A stretch of 64,000 nt of DNA. Source: Kappaphycus alvarezii. Lineage: Eukaryota > Rhodophyta > Florideophyceae > Gigartinales > Solieriaceae. The notes under the pieces were generated by a model. That model was not told the DNA's origin and made no database searches. It saw nothing but the letters and a program-made list of their open reading frames with translations. Made by a program: the position numbers and the translations under genes. Each line of letters opens with the position of its first letter. Position 1 is the first letter of the stretch. Positions 10,961 through 22,931 of this stretch are shown here, in pieces. The stretch covers positions 726,066-790,065 of the forward strand of contig NADL03000022.1 in the NCBI GenBank assembly GCA_002205965.3, read 5' to 3'.

Positions 10961-12680
10961 GGTCGCTGCCAATTACTTCTTTTTCCTTTAATTATCCCTT
11001 TATTTCAGTAATTACTGTAGGACTAATTAGCTGACAGTGCCACAGTAGGTGGCACTTCTAGTACTTAGGTTCGCCGGCATTGGCCGCTCCACAGTAAATC
11101 ATCAACAAACTCCCGATCCAAAGTCGACCTTTTTACTTCTGTGACCGGAGTAGTCCGGAAGTTTGAAGCCAACTAGAATTCCTAGCTAGTGACCGGCAAG
11201 CTCAGCGCTGCACGGGCTCAATATAGCTAGATCTAGCTAGTGTTCGACCGGAATAGTCTTCGCTACCCTTTGCAGGTGTCCGGAGTAGACCCTCTACGAA
11301 CCGTGGCCGGAGTAGTCCCCCTACCCTTTCCTTTACCCACCTTTTTCCTTCTCCCCTTTTATTTTCCCTTCTTTTACCCCTTTTTACCATCCTTTCTAAC
11401 CCGGAAAAATTCCCGGAGGATCGTAGGGCCTCCTCCTACCTTTCGAGCGCGACCTACAGTCGCTCTACCCTGCTAGCCCACTTAGCTGTCTAGGACTCCT
11501 AGACTGGTCTCCCGAGGAAGCTTTGCTTCTAAAACCCTAACTATCCGGTTTGTAGTCTCTTTAAGGGTCCATATTACTACATGATGCTCTTCAAAATGTG
11601 AAATTCGAAGACATTGTCAAATATTTGACTTGCTCGAGAAACTCGCGCGGCCCATGAATGGTACTGTTCCTGTTTTTTACGTAATCGATAAGGATTTGAA
11701 GAACGCTTTGTCCCGTAGTTGGACATTGAAAAGCGGGCAGGGTAGTTGCTAGGAGTGTTGCTACATCTATGAAAACGGTGACGACGAGGCGATAATTTTC
11801 GAAGATGAAGGTATATGCATGGATTTCTTTGGACTTGCAAAAAGTTCGATGGAATTATGTAGTACGGTGAATATGATGGGTGCAGGTAGCAATAATTTAT
11901 CTGCTCTTTCTATTGTGACTCATATGTGTTGCGCCTCCGCAAAAATAGAGAACCAAGTTCTTAAAAATTACGGGTATGAATATGAACATGATGTCAAAAG
12001 ACCTCGTTCCAAGAATTCAAGAACCCAGAAGATGAAGCAGGTTCCAAATTTCCCTCTACAACAACATTTTTTTCTATTTGGGATGCAATGAACACCAATG
12101 ACTCTGAAATCTTGGCCGAACTAATCGCAAGTACAAAATTGGCTGTGTATCAATTTTGACACAGCTATTGCAGCAGACAGACGACTGGTGGACTAGTAAA
12201 ACCTGTTCAGTTTCCGGGAAGCTCAGTGTGCATAAAAATTCATTCTCCCGTCTGTCTTTATTGAGAAGTTGTGCAATGAAGGGTTTTCTTCATTCTGCGA
12301 AGCATGCTATTCTTTTCTAAAAAGCAAAACTTGTGAGTGAAAAACTTCAATGAATTGTTGTCGCGACTCATGACCAATCTTTTGTAGTTGAAGAGAATAT
12401 TCACGAATCTAGGCTTCACATGTACTCACATGTCCACAAGGCACTTATTATAGCGAACATTCACTAAGTACTTAATACAGTGATCGTTCACCAAAAATAC
12501 TACGGAAAACCAAACAACTATCCGTTATTTCGTCAGGAACCATGATATGTGGCATGTCTTTTACAATAGACGTTAATCAATTCGAATGGTGTTATAACCA
12601 CAACATTTCCTTTGTATAGTTACGATATATCTCTCCACCATTCAGCTCAAAAACGAGAACATACACTATCAATTTTAGTG
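10961..12680. other. Gene-poor stretch with CCGGAGTAG repeats and a pyrimidine tract
   Basis: CCGGAGTAG or close variants occur at 11145, 11248, 11280 and 11307. A perfect palindrome TAGCTAGATCTAGCTA lies at 11224-11239, and a strongly pyrimidine-biased tract at about 11317-11400. The ORFs at 11577-11840 (minus) and 11819-12091 (plus) have no recognised domain. The palindrome variant TAGCGAACATTCACTA is at 12451-12466. Confidence 0.45.
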
Positions 12681-12686
12681 AGTAAT

Positions 12687-12954
12687 CACTAAATAGACTC
12701 ATGACATCCCATTCGGCCCCAGTGGCACAGAAATGGACTGCAAACCAGGCGGGAACTTCCACTAATGAACTGTCAAAATGCTTTTCAGTTTCATTTCTCT
12801 GACAAATTAAAGGATTGTTTCACTAAATGGACTCCTGACATCCCACTCGGCCCCCTGTGGCACAGAAATGGACTGTAAACCGAGCGGGAACTTCTACTAC
12901 GAGCTGTCAAAATACTTTTCAATTTCATTTCTCTGATAAATTAAAGAATTGTTT
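12687..12954 (+). repeat. Tandem duplication of a 134-bp unit (two copies)
   Basis: The block beginning CACTAAATAGACTC at 12687 is repeated from 12821 (CACTAAATGGACTC). Shared landmarks run throughout both copies: GACATCCCA, CGGCCCC, GGCACAGAAATGGACTG, GCGGGAACTTC, TTTCATTTCTCTGA. The copies differ by scattered substitutions and small indels. No coding potential is evident. Confidence 0.8.
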
Positions 12955-14129
12955 CGGACGGCGAACACTGCAGATCCCATTCTATGGATTACTATTCTTT
13001 GCTGGTTGATAAGGAGTAAGGCAACAAGAACGCTCCGTAAAATGCTTCCGGAGACTGAAATTGTCACTCATGCACTCAGCGTCTCCGTTGTGAAGAAAAG
13101 AACCCAGGCACAGAAGTTACTGAAAAATATGCCCACAATCACGGTTTAGGGGATCCAGAGACGGTGGGGCCGGGGTCGTCAAACCTAGTCATCAATCTAC
13201 TCTTCAAGTATTCAGGACTTGAATAAGAGTGGCAATAGTCAGAGCGATGATTGAAGGAAGGGACGCAGTGGCAGGTATCATCACCGCCCTAAAAATTTTT
13301 AGTGAGATGAAGGGTTTTTCTCGCCATGGAAACGTTTAAGAGGTAGTTATGGGTCCTTAATCGCAAGCGGGGACCCATCGGAGTGTAATATATCCGTCAA
13401 GGAGTTCCGAAAGATGCACTCTGAGAAGCTTTCTTCCCTTGGTAACTTGTTACGCACAGCTCCCCTGTGGTCGTGGGTTTACTTATGCTAGCGATAAAAT
13501 ACCTTGGCTTCAGCCTCCAAAATGAGTTCTAAACAGCGGTTCAGCGTAGAAGTAATGGTTGAGCGGAGAAAGGCCGCATTCCTTTATTCCTCCTTTTCTC
13601 CTTTTCTGTCGCTGTGGCTGCGGCGACAGGCTATTTATCTGGTTCGAGATGTTATTGTACCAGTCGAGCAAGCTCGAAATAATCCCCAGTCTGCAATTTA
13701 GCCGGCTGGTTTCCTTACACCTGTATCCAACTATTCACAGTACGTGCTTCCCTTCGTGCTATGACCTTGCACAACATCATTGTAGGCCTTCCTTTCACCA
13801 CTTCAGATGCACATTGTATACTTCGATAAACAATCTGCACCATTGTGCCAGCTCGGACTAATCCATACCCACGCACATGTGACTGCCGAACACACACTTA
13901 TCCCCGTGGTGCTTACATTCCGCCTCCACGTGGCGCATCTGTACAACAACCTGAAAAAAACAGAGCCACCATAAAAATTCAATTGCGGCAGCCCACTGTG
14001 CTGAGCGCCTGCATAACAATTACTACAAAATTAGGTTGTTAATTGCACATGGCATGCGGCATGCAGTACGCCATATCTGAGCTCGACTTTGTACAAAATG
14101 TACTATAGCGCCGTGCGCCCACACCCACA
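12955..14129. other. No recognised gene
   Basis: Short ORFs at 12949-13149 and 13504-13861 lack known domains. A local GGCATGC doublet is at about 14050. Probably transposon-derived flank of the recombinase relic. Confidence 0.35.
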
Positions 14130-14658
14130 TTGACCGCTGAACATGTTATTGAACACGGAAAAGAATACTTACTTGGTAAGGAGGCCGTGAAAATGAAAGA
14201 TATTTGTCTCCACGCATTTATGCTGACATCAATGAGTTGTGGTATGCGATACGATGAATTATCAAAGATTCAAATGGAAGATGTCAAAGTGTCGAAATAC
14301 GGCGTTGGATTCGGTATTAGTGAAAGGTATAAGAATTCCATTTTCTACCGTCACTACATACTCCGAAGATGGTCTGAGGAACTTTTTTGCAAATGCATTC
14401 TCATGGGCCCTTTATTTGCGATGAGCTCTTGGATATACGCTCTAGGTGGGTTGGACGGTTACTGATTTCGCAAAATTGCTGGAAAATATGAGAGATTTGT
14501 GTTACAGGAGCCATGGCCGAGACCTGTTTTTGTTAAATTCATGCAACTAAGGTTTAAGGAAATAGGTTTTCCAACCTCGGGGAAAATTTGGTCTGCACAG
14601 AGTGGGAAAAGTGTTAAACTTTTGCGGTTTCCAGGATGCAAAACTTGTGTATTATGAA
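14130..14658 (+). pseudogene. Tyrosine recombinase relic (Crypton-like)
   Basis: One frame from 14130 to 14658, interrupted only by TGA at 14463, contains SCGMRYDELSKIQMEDV. This matches the first catalytic-arginine box of tyrosine recombinases (GxRxxEL). It is followed by LRRWSEELFCKCILMGPLFA, GGLDGY, FRKIAGKYE, and a block FPTSGKIWSAQSGK in the place where the family has a SAHSGRR-like H-x-x-R box. The His and Arg of that second box appear replaced by Gln and Lys, so the enzyme is probably dead. The closest architecture is the Crypton-type YR of protists and fungi. Assignment is from motif order only. Confidence 0.5.
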
Positions 14659-14659
14659 T

Positions 14660-17540
14660 TGGATTGGTATACGAAGGCAAAATGCATACATAAGGTACGA
14701 AGAGGGCTTCAATGACCTTTGTTGTGGTAAAGTGGTAGCCCGGAGGTGGAGGAACTCGAAATGGTATGGCCCGGATATCCTAATGGTTCTGGTGTAAGCC
14801 TGATGGTATAACTGTAAGGGAAGCGAGGTCGGAAATGGATGTATTGCTGAACCGTGAAGGGATATTTTGGAATGGGTACAGGCGGTGTACAGGACGAGAT
14901 CGCAGTAATGTTTTCGTATTACCGTGCGTACGTCATGGGGGCGGCCTAAAGAGGGGCCGAGAGGGGTTACGTAATCTCCGCGTGGTGACGGTAACCATGT
15001 GGCCCAGAGGTGTTCGTACCTCATCTCGCGTTGCGCGCTCCCGGATGATTGGCTCAGATCCTTGTTAGTTATTTGGGACTTGTACAGTAATTAGGATAGG
15101 ATATTGGCAGTTTACCTATTTAGGATAGTGAAATACTTTGAACCAGTAAAGGTAAGCACGCCTTGGCCCTCAAACTTATGGTCTACAAGCCGCCGGCACC
15201 TCCCTGGTTTCATTTTTACACCCAGTAAGTTACCCGTCCGCCCATTGAACCCTTTGCACTCCTGTGCTTCCTGGTTTCTTTTATTCCCTTTCGGTTATTC
15301 CGCCCCTACAGTTTTGTATCGCTCTACCCCACTTTTATTGCTACTGACGAACCTAACGGATTTTATCTTACATTTATGGAAAACGAGTCCCAGACTTTGC
15401 CACTTCCAGCGACGCAATTGCTCATTTCCATTCCAGATCTAAATTAGACAAACTGCTACACTCAGAGGGGTTTAATGAGGTCCGAGAATGGCTTGCTGAT
15501 TTTGAATAGAACTAAATAATCTATAGTGACTTTTCACTACTAGATTGGGACAGAATGCATCCACTATGAAATATCGTGTTGATTTTAGAACATATTTAAT
15601 ACAAGCTTTGAAATTGTACTAATGCGTTAATATAGCTAGTGCTCAATAGTCACATACAATATTGAATGTTCACTTAATATTTAGCTAAGTGAATGTTCCC
15701 CTAAGGTTTGCTTTCCTAAATAGTCACCAAGTAATAGACGCAATAAATGGAAACTCAGCGTGTTTAGTATCAGTTTGGGGAAGAGTCCTTTCGAAAGTTT
15801 ACTCTGGATTCTTTGATGCTTCTATTTGGCTAGCCTCGAGTACTATAGAAATGGTATTTTTCCCCCATCTGTCCTTAAATTTCTCAATTCCTGTATTCCA
15901 AGATCCGTCCATTCTCTCGTATGATTCTGACAACCCTACAATTCGAACTAGAGAGATGAGTCTTCCTAATTCCAGAAAATCAGACTATTACCGCTATTCT
16001 TCCACCGAAGGTCATTTTAAACGAGCCAGGTGCTGCGTCATGATTATGAAGTTATCAGTAACTGAAGTGGTGTTTTTTGGGGGCTTTCGGAACCGTATCT
16101 CCACATCTACACTATATCAATAACTTCCCTCATATCTCTGATCCGCGGAACTGCTTCGTACGAAGGGGGTAAGTTAGTTTCGGGAAAGGGCTTTTTTCGG
16201 GTATTGGCTTGTGTTTTTTCTGTTTTTTCGTCCATTGCTTTCAACAGACGTACTGTCAATGATTTTCTTTCGATCGTTTTCTGTAGTGGTTTTGCTTTCT
16301 CTCCAAGGGATGTATGGGAGCGCGAATTCTTGGACGGCTTCTTGGCAGATACTGGCGAGTTTCTCTGTGCGGAAATTTCCTCGATTCTTCAGAATGCTCA
16401 AATTTGTCGGTGTGTTTCTTGCCTCTTTAAAATTGTGTACCATTTCTTCGGTAAGTTACCTTCCTCTGATCCTCATACCTGCAGAGGCCTTCGATTCACT
16501 TCAACAGGATCCATTTAATTCGAAGCGATGCTTGAGACTTTGTAAAAAACTGAGAACCGTTGTTTGAAATTGTTTCCTGAGTTTCATATTGTAGGATCTT
16601 AAGGTACCTTCGCAGGGTACACAATGCTTTGATTAATGTTTTCAGGAAACAGGGTTGTTTTTCTTTGGGGAGCTTTGCAATTGAACAATTAAACAGTCGT
16701 ATAAGTAATTGTGTCTGCCAGCGTAATCTAGTGAGCATTCACTGAGACTGCACCCGTTTGAAAGGTAACCCCAATTGTTACTATCAGGTGCTGGCATCCG
16801 AAAGATGTGCTTTGCAAACCCTGCAAAATGAGCCAAAACAGGAGGGTCTTGAGCGTTGCCGACGCCCTCGCGATCCCTTCAAATTATTTCATTCTTTCCA
16901 ACTCTTACGGAACCCCCCCAAATCGCCCAAAATCGAAGGTTCACACCGCCGCTACTGTATTATCCAGCGTAAGCAATTGTCAATCCTTGCCAATCAAGCT
17001 CATTCTTACACTCGCAAAAGTACCTAAGCAGGCTTTAAAAGTGCTCCTATCCCAAGTTGACGATGTCGTACTTCAGCCCCGGACTTGAACACATTGCTGC
17101 AGCTGCCACAGGTACGGTACTAGCGTACCACCTATCGCACCCACCAGGACTGCACCACAAGTATCGCATTGGGTTCTCAGAACCCCGCATGTCCAAAACT
17201 CCTCGGAAGCCAAAATTGGTAATCAAACAGGAAAATACTTCAACGTTAAGCGTCACAATCACACGCATTCTAACCTGTTTCCCCACACCAATGCAGTAAC
17301 TTTCTGGTGGTAGAGGATCCAACGCCACCAACGCAATGTTGCAGAAATAAAAATAGGAGTTCTCCGTTTGAAGCTTCTGATGGGTCAAACAGCTCAGTAA
17401 TACTCTGATAAACTTAGTTCCAACGCTTACAGGATATGATACATACGAAACGCGAATGTACTCAATTTTGACAGTCTCTTCAAACGCTGCCTGTCTTTTG
17501 CTGGTCTTCGGACAGCTTCCTAGTACTGTACAGTAGCGGA
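14660..17540. other. Gene-poor stretch with palindrome copies
   Basis: Palindromes of the TAGTGAAC class: TAGTGACTTTTCACTA (15524-15539), a diverged pair at 15661-15700 (ATTGAATGTTCACTTAA, TAAGTGAATGTTCCCC) and TAGTGAGCATTCACTG (16729-16744). ORFs at 15689-16123, 16204-16567 and on both strands at 17047-17613 lack recognisable domains. A GTAC motif (TAGTACTGTACAGTAG) is at 17520-17535. Confidence 0.4.
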
Positions 17541-17599
17541 TCTGTGAAGTCTCGTTGCATGCACGCAAGTAGCAGTATCCATCAGGCAATACTAAATCC

Positions 17600-18510
17600 G
17601 CACGGGACCGCATTTACAAAACGCGGTTGCATTTTACCGCTGGGTACCACTGTTCACTCCCGCTTCGGAATGCCACTATGGGGATGCACTATACTCATGG
17701 ATCAATATGGTGACCACACGCTGTTCTGTGCCATAGATCAACCCGCGAGTGGTGGCATGAATCGTAATCGCTGTTGATTGACGCAGACCTCTCCAAAGCC
17801 GCCCGGCACCCTGTTCTCGAGCCCCCGCAACGCAGCCATGTAGTTCTCCTAGATATCAAGGCGCTTGGAGAAACGGGGCCATAAACTTGATGATGTACCC
17901 GTTCCATACCTTGACCGCGCATAACTCCCCTCCTTGCGCAATGCCCGATCAAGCCCCTGAACCATGCCCACCTTGACTAGGGCACTCGCTTCGCCGAACT
18001 AATTCGTGCAAAGAGTTCCGAGCATTGGTTCATTGCCTTTCCACTCTCCACAGATCTATCACAAGCCACAGTTTGCCTGGTACGGAGAACCCCAGGGGCA
18101 TAGCCCACTGATGGATCCTTGTTGGCTTACAAACAAGCTTTCAGTCCACAACGCTCTTAGCCAGTACGTCAAATCTTATACTAGGCGGTGCAAGAAGATG
18201 CCTCGGAACACTATTGGGAGGGCCGCAGTTCGGTAACCCATCCGGATCCTACCAACCAATTCCGGGCACTTCATCCGGCGATGTGTCGAGTACAGCTCTC
18301 TCTCCCCCCCCCACCCCGGCACCAGCCGCTCCTTAGGGCATCCCTCCTTGCTGAACGGCGCGTCTCTTCTTCACTGCGTTCTGTCATGCACCGACGATTC
18401 TTACACATCCCCGGGATACCGTAAACGGTCGTTTGCGGCAACTACACCTGCTGCGATAAACGCAGTGCCAGGCCTCCGTGACCAACATGGCGACCACGCG
18501 GTCGTTTGCA
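17600..18510 (+). pseudogene. Retroelement debris with two YGDH-type motifs
   Basis: MDQYGDHTLFC (about 17698-17730) and QHGDHAVVC (about 18482-18510) resemble the 'D-x-x-GDH-x-x-x-C' box that sits between RT and the C-terminal module in this retroelement family. The surrounding frames are broken. The two boxes are about 785 bp apart, so fragments of at least two copies may be joined here. Confidence 0.45.
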
Positions 18511-21500
18511 ATCTCTCCGTAAGACGTTGCTGGCGTTCGCAAGCGCCTCAACACTGAGAGCGCTGCTCTCTCAAACCCTCGCATCCGCTCCTCCGTCTCC
18601 ACCCGTTTCGTCAAGCCATGGCTGCCCTCCTCCGCCTTCACGTCCTCGCTCTCCACATCCCCTGCTGGTTCCCCCGGGCCCCTCCCCCGCCAAGGATGCC
18701 CACGCGGCCGGTCGCCCACAATTCATCAGGGCCACCAGCACCGCCGCTTCTGCCCAAGCTGCCGACAAGAATACCGTGCCAGGCGATAATAGCGGTACCG
18801 CCCCATCGACTCCCTCCTCGTCGACTTCGCTCTCCGCCCGCGCCCTGCCATCACCGCCCACCTGCCGCACCGCAAGCGCAACTCGCGCAAACGCATACCA
18901 CTCTAGTCACGCCCGAGGTTATATCCGCAGCCCTTGCCGCTGCCTCGCTCCAACCGCTGCCCCCCTAAGTCTCCATCTCCCGGGATGACCACGTCAAAAA
19001 ACCTGGAGAGCCGGCAGCTGCTTCCGAGGTCCCTCCTGCCCGGCCAACGACCACGCGGAAGCCGATCCCCTTGCCGCCATGGTGGTCATCGACGCCTCTG
19101 AATCCGCCTAATGCCCTTGTAACGGTCACCCTCCCCCTCTTACTTACATCCATGTTCCCCCCAACCCCAAACCGAAACGCCGCACCCTCTCCTCCGTTCC
19201 CTGCCGTCTCCTCTCGATATCCTTCGCACCCCGTATCGAGAGGCAGACATCTTCCAAGACATCCCCGGACCCTGCATCACCCCTTCGTCCTGCCCCAATC
19301 AAGCTGGTCAAGGCCGCGGCGACGACCAGGGACAGCGAATCCACTGCTCGCGCCTTCCTCCACTTCCATATGCTCCAAACGACCGTCCTCCGCACCCTGC
19401 CTGCGAGGAAGGCTGCCGTCATCGCAAGGGTCAAATTGATGCCCTGGCCGACCGCATGCACCGCTCCTACAACAGCGACCAATGTGGTGCGCTCGGGGCC
19501 GAAGCCATCACGCACCGCAACCGGGCTGACTGGTTTAACAATACCATCCCGCGCTTGCTAACTCGCCCCCCCCCGGCGCTCCCGCCGCGTGAAGGCACTG
19601 TGCAGAGGCCGCTATGGTAAGCCCATGCCTTCCTTGCACAGCGCCGCACACGCCGATGTCAACCACCGCGATATCATCTAGACCTTGCGTTCCCTCCATC
19701 TCACCCCTCCCCGTCCCATCACCCCGCTCCCTGAGTCCTGCATCCGCCCTCCTACTGTTACGAGGAGGCCATCGCTCGGGCTGCACGGGGAATCTCTCGC
19801 GACACCGCTGCTGGGCCGCATCGCATGCCCCCAGCTGGTTTTACCTCTTGGTCAAGACCAAGATTATTCCTGAAGCAAGTGTAACCGGCCTCACCGCGCT
19901 CAACCTGCTCGTCAACCATTTTGCCCGTGGCGACCTCCATGACGAAGTTCTCCCCCTAACTGCTGCTGCAAATTCCTTCCTGTTCAGCCAAAACCGGGCA
20001 AGATCGGCCCCATCGCAATCGGGACTGAACTCCGCCGCATCGTTGCGAAAACCCTCCTGCCTCACGCCGTTGACGACACTAGGGACTTCCTCGCCCCCGA
20101 CCAGATGGCAAACGGAGTAAAGGTCGGGATTGATGCCGTCGTGCATGACATGCGGTCTATCTACCACTGCCACCCCCATGCTCCCGAGGTCGACACAATC
20201 CTCATTGATGCCTCCAACGCATTCAACTGCGTGGACAGGCAGTCGCTGCTCAATCTCCGGCCTGCCCGCATACCCACGCTCGCGCGGTTCATCAACATGG
20301 TCTACGGCCGCTCGCAAACCGCGACCGAACAGTGATTCCAAGCGCTCAGGGCATCCAACAGGGTGATCCGGCCAGCAAGTTCCTCTTTTCGATTACCATC
20401 CAGCCCCTGATACTCAAGCTTGTTGAGGACCCGGACCTCATCCACCAATGGTGTGCGAATGATGGCACACTCGTCGGCACTCTGCCTGGCCCCTGTTGAG
20501 CCCTCACCACACTCCGGCAACACGGGCCTCCCCTTGGCCTCCACCTCAACATGCGCAAGACACACATGTCTAGCCCACGGACCCCTGCCACACGTGACGA
20601 GTTTCTCTCAGGCTTCCACCCTCAGCAATGCTCCCTACATGCCTTCGAGCTTCTTTGTGCACCAATCGCTCCCGCGACTACACGCATGACTTTCTCCTCG
20701 CGAAAATTGCGTCCTGTCGCCGGACCCTCGAGAAGCTCTCCCTCGTCCAAGACCCTCAAGGTCGCTTCCACAAGCATCGTCTTAGTGTTTCCGCGTGTGT
20801 GATGTTGCCTGAGTTCCGCCTCTCGGACCCCCAACATGCTTCGGAATACGCGACCCTTTTTGACTCGCTGCAACGGGAGTTCTACGAGAAAACCAACAAC
20901 CTTGCCACACTGGCCAAGCCTGGACCCAAGCTTGCCTCCCGATGCGCCTCGGCAGACATGCTTTCTCCGAAATCGGCCCCATGCTCCACGACATCGCCGC
21001 CGCCAGCAATCATCGACGCTGCCCCCGCTTGCGAACGCACCACCCGGTACGCCTCCCCCGGACTGCAGACATCTGGCGCATGTCCTGCCCTCCAGACTGG
21101 CGTTCCTTCCTCGATCAAGCCCGGGCGCTCCTTCACGACTTCGTCAGGTGTATCCCCGGCCAACCCGATCCCGCCACCCTAGGAGACCTCGACCCTATTG
21201 CCCTGGCTGCATCCCCTCGAAATACCCAATCCGTACTAACGAGAGTGCAGCAAGACGCACGCCTCAACTGGCATGACGCGGACTGGGACGCCAACCGTAC
21301 CCCCTCCCATCATAGTGACAAAGACATCCGACTCCGCACCCGGAACTAGCCTTACGTCACAGTCCTGCTGCCGCCTTCCTCGATGCACATCCCGCCTCCT
21401 CCTACCGGATCCCCGAAACGCCGTGGTTTGAATGCTCCAAAGGCATCTCGGCGTCCCTGTGTACTACGACCCCCCTGTCGTCTGCCTGCACTGTCACAAG

Positions 21501-22135
21501 CCCATGGACGCCCATGGACGCCCATGGCGACCATGCAGCAGACCTCTTCCCCACCGGATTCGGCCGCCTGCACCAACCCATCTCCGTGCGTTGTGCCTAG
21601 TCACGCACGTCATGCGCGCCGCTAGCCGCGACTGCGAGCTTGAGGCACGGCTCCTTATCCCGGGGACTGACCTCCGTCTCACGGATATGATAGTCCTTCC
21701 CCTGGCTAGCGTGATGCCGCCGCAACCCCGCGCACTCGCCTGCGACATCACCATCATACTTGTATTGCCATTCAAGTCGCACCCGCACGAAAGGCGCTCG
21801 GATAGCAGGTGGCGCAGTGGACTTCATGTACCGGGACAAGATTCGCTACCTCGACGGCAAGGTGGCACGTCGCGCACTCAACCTCCCGGATGGCCATCGG
21901 AGCGACCGTCGTTTGCAATTCCAACCGCTCGTTCTGGATTGCCTCGGTGCCCCCTTGGCGGAGACTGCCTGATTTGTCAACGATTTTTTTCCGGCCATCG
22001 CTCGCCGCCATCATACCTGCACGGAGGTTATTAGTCGTCGCACCTACCAGCGCCTCGGCGCCGTCACCTGGTCCGCTGTTGCTGTGGCGATAATTGACCG
22101 CGCACCATTGCGCGCGGCTGACTTTGACCACCCTG
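18510..22135 (+). mobile_element. Large decayed non-LTR-type retroelement with RT core and C-terminal module
   Basis: Reading 5' to 3': a Pro/Ala/Ser-rich, GC-rich 5' part without domains (18.5-19.5 kb); an RT block with PGKIGPIAIGTELRRIVAK (about 19990-20060); ILIDASNAFNCVD (about 20198-20236), the first catalytic Asp region; GIQQGDPA (about 20350); and CANDGT (about 20452), where the usual Y-x-D-D motif has lost one Asp. A CHKPMDAHGDHAAD-like box follows (about 21490-21540), then DITII (about 21745), LQFQPLVLDCLGAPL (about 21915-21960) and RRTYQRLGAV (about 22040-22070). This motif order is that of reverse transcriptases common in algal, oomycete and fungal genomes. Many frame breaks make it inactive as given. 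It is more GC-rich than the surrounding DNA. Confidence 0.75.
19985..20640 (+). pseudogene. Reverse transcriptase domain of the decayed retroelement
   Basis: RT motifs in order: PKPGKIGPIAIG (palm entry), the catalytic block LIDASNAFN, ARFINMVYGRSQ, IQQGDPASKFLFSITIQPL, then CANDGT in place of Y-x-D-D-G-T, and GLHLNMRKTH. The Asp-to-Asn change in the second catalytic motif and the frame changes indicate loss of activity, unless they are sequencing errors. Confidence 0.75.
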
Positions 22136-22446
22136 TTTAGCTCCTTGCTGTAAGCAGACCTGTTGGAGCAGATTAACAGGCCGAAGATTTCGCAACCGAT
22201 CAAACGAAAAAGATCTCAAGCTCAGGTCGCAGTAAAGATACTCGAGATTATTTTCTGCACGATGGAATTATAATTTGTACAAATGAAATGCACGCCCTGA
22301 CATGGCTGAGCGGATGGTTCCTCGTCACATGATTTTAACGGCCTCTCTGATGCAAAGATGACCACCAGGAATGCCATTTACAAGAGAGAGGAATCTTTTA
22401 CTCTTTTTACTTATCTTGAGTGTACACCGACTGACCGACTATTCAG

Positions 22447-22931
22447 TTACGAGCTAACTGGATGGACCACATCGGTCACGTGCAGTGGGCCCGCGATATG
22501 ATGGCCATAGCCACCGACGACCACAAAGTGCAACTGATACGCTGGTAGATGCGTGTGCGAATCGTAGCGTCCGAGGTGTGGCATTTCGTGGCTACACGTG
22601 GCACAAACTCTTCGATAAATAATGCGGTTCCGGAGAAGGGGCACCGAGGGAGTCGAAGACCAGAGGTTGGAATCGGAAACCTGGGTCCGGGAGGGCAGAG
22701 AGTGGGGGACTAGGGCCTTGACAGCTTGTGCTGTAGGTCCTGGATCTTGCGATGGTGCATGAGGGCGGCAGCCCACCGGCGACTTGCGTCGCTTTGGTGA
22801 TGGAGGTCTGCTTGAACGAGACGTGACGGCGACGTCACATGCAATGGGTCGGTCTGGTAGGGCAGGTTCAGTGTCACGGGGGGGATGCACGAGGAGAATG
22901 TCAGCGGGCCTGTAGTCCGTCCAAAAACCAA
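22447..22931 (-). pseudogene. 3' fragment of the same retroelement family, opposite orientation
   Basis: Minus-strand blocks: ACDVAVTS (about 22840), FRFQPLVFDSLGAPSP in another frame (about 22630-22680), and the terminal LHVTDVVHPVSS (22447-22485). Together they correspond to the C-terminal module at the end of the 18.5-22.1 kb element. The two copies converge, with about 310 bp between their ends. 5'-truncated. Confidence 0.6.

Noticed and set aside
9198..11545. CCCTAA/AACCCTAAC telomere-like hexamers
   Set aside because: Only isolated or two-copy occurrences; no telomeric array.
17047..17613. 188-codon minus-strand ORF and overlapping plus-strand ORF 17057-17299
   Set aside because: Mutually antisense, no domain on either strand, no supporting neighbours.
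18506..19515. Long Pro/Ala/Ser-rich ORFs on both strands
   Set aside because: Open in several frames at once because of high GC and low stop-codon density. At most they represent the 5' part of the retroelement.
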